This document shows, piece after piece, positions 6,833-7,186 of a stretch of DNA of 7,186 nucleotides (the stretch's first letter is position 1; each line of letters begins with the position of its first letter). Source of the stretch: Nitrospirota bacterium (GTDB lineage Bacteria; Nitrospirota; Thermodesulfovibrionia; Thermodesulfovibrionales; SM23-35); NCBI GenBank assembly GCA_018262395.1, contig JAGSYM010000049.1:1-7186 (forward strand), written 5' to 3'. The notes below the pieces were generated by a model. That model had not been told where the DNA came from and did not search any database. It worked only from the letters and a program-made list of their open reading frames with translations. The position numbers and the translations under genes were made by a program.

Positions 6833-7186
6833 TTATATGATGGTCAGTTGCCTTTTTTCCCCCCATTTTTTAAGTGCCTTTTCTTTGACCCTGACTAAAT
6901 CCACCTTGTTTTTTATTGCATCCGGAAGCATCTCCTTATATGCCGGGAAGAACTCTGACTTTACCCACTCTTCTGCCCCAAGTTCCAGTCCATAGCGATA
7001 GAACCTTGATAAATCTTTTTCTATACCTCTGACCCTCGGAGCATTGTATAGTTTTGCCTGGTCAAGATCAATGAAAAAAATGTTTATCTGGTCAGCATTA
7101 CTCTGCAACATAATATTCGACCATTTCAGGTCTCCATGCACTGCTCCTGCCATATGCCATGCCGAAATTGTTTTGCCCAGTACAAC
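6833..7186 (-). CDS. second LPS/sugar kinase of the same superfamily, N-terminus cut off by the window edge
   Basis: The frame is open to the right edge, so only the last 117 residues are visible. The internal ATG at 7153 is not the start: the codons before it (VVLGKTISAWH) read straight into the catalytic loop. VHGDLKWSNIML carries the kinase catalytic Asp (codon 7130-7132) and Asn, and FFIDLDQAKL carries the metal-binding Asp in place of DFG. A short helical C-terminal tail follows, ending KKWGEKRQLTII. The motif set fits the lipopolysaccharide kinase (Kdo/WaaP, InaA) group, in a more protein-kinase-like form (HGDLKWSN) than the neighbouring NHQD-type kinase. The two are therefore probably not a recent duplication and may act on different core sugars. 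The gene ends 6 bases before the next kinase in one tight operon. A phosphotransferase of the aminoglycoside/choline kinase type remains possible. Confidence 0.65.
   Translation of the reverse strand, partial: VVLGKTISAWHMAGAVHGDLKWSNIMLQSNADQINIFFIDLDQAKLYNAPRVRGIEKDLSRFYRYGLELGAEEWVKSEFFPAYKEMLPDAIKNKVDLVRVKEKALKKWGEKRQLTII

Noticed and set aside
6804..6995. 63-codon plus-strand frame across the junction of the two kinase genes
   Set aside because: It is antisense to conserved kinase sequence and shows only low-complexity composition.

Overview
The window is an ordinary-looking chromosomal stretch of a Gram-negative (diderm) bacterium of moderate GC. It carries one complete lipid A flippase gene, part of a lipopolysaccharide (LPS) core-modification cluster, and two histidine biosynthesis genes. 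The protein styles (an MsbA preceded by a DUF3108 protein, and a thiouridylase-like protein with an NFACT-R-like C-terminus) would fit a Nitrospirota or deltaproteobacterial genome. That placement is an impression from the sequence, not a tested assignment. I see no tRNA, rRNA, CRISPR array, transposase or integrase.

Layout from left to right. (1) The 3' end of a plus-strand gene, open through the left edge, encodes a probable RNA-binding C-terminal domain of a ThiI/MnmA-like tRNA-thiolation protein. It converges on and overlaps by 11 bases the end of hisF. (2) A compact minus-strand pair, hisA then hisF, has the two genes 8 bases apart. (3) A 44-base divergent promoter region separates hisA from a plus-strand secreted DUF3108 protein, which is followed after 72 bases by msbA. 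(4) A 239-base non-coding gap between the convergent msbA and glycosyltransferase genes contains one good hairpin. (5) A tightly packed minus-strand operon, read from the right edge leftwards, holds a truncated sugar/LPS kinase, a second complete LPS kinase (WaaP/InaA type), and a WaaG-like GT4 glycosyltransferase.

How the genes fit together. HisF (with HisH, not present here) makes imidazole glycerol phosphate from the PRFAR supplied by HisA, so this is one step-pair of histidine synthesis. MsbA flips core-lipid A across the inner membrane. The two kinases and the glycosyltransferase probably phosphorylate and glycosylate the LPS inner core on the cytoplasmic face before MsbA acts. The right two thirds of the window is therefore an envelope/LPS locus, and the DUF3108 protein may be a periplasmic partner.

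The most notable oddity is a net 28-residue insertion in HisF, in the loop after the catalytic Asp130. I also note Shine-Dalgarno-less starts for hisA and msbA that sit directly after -10-like boxes, and two different kinases of the same superfamily side by side. I did not find a convincing undescribed system.
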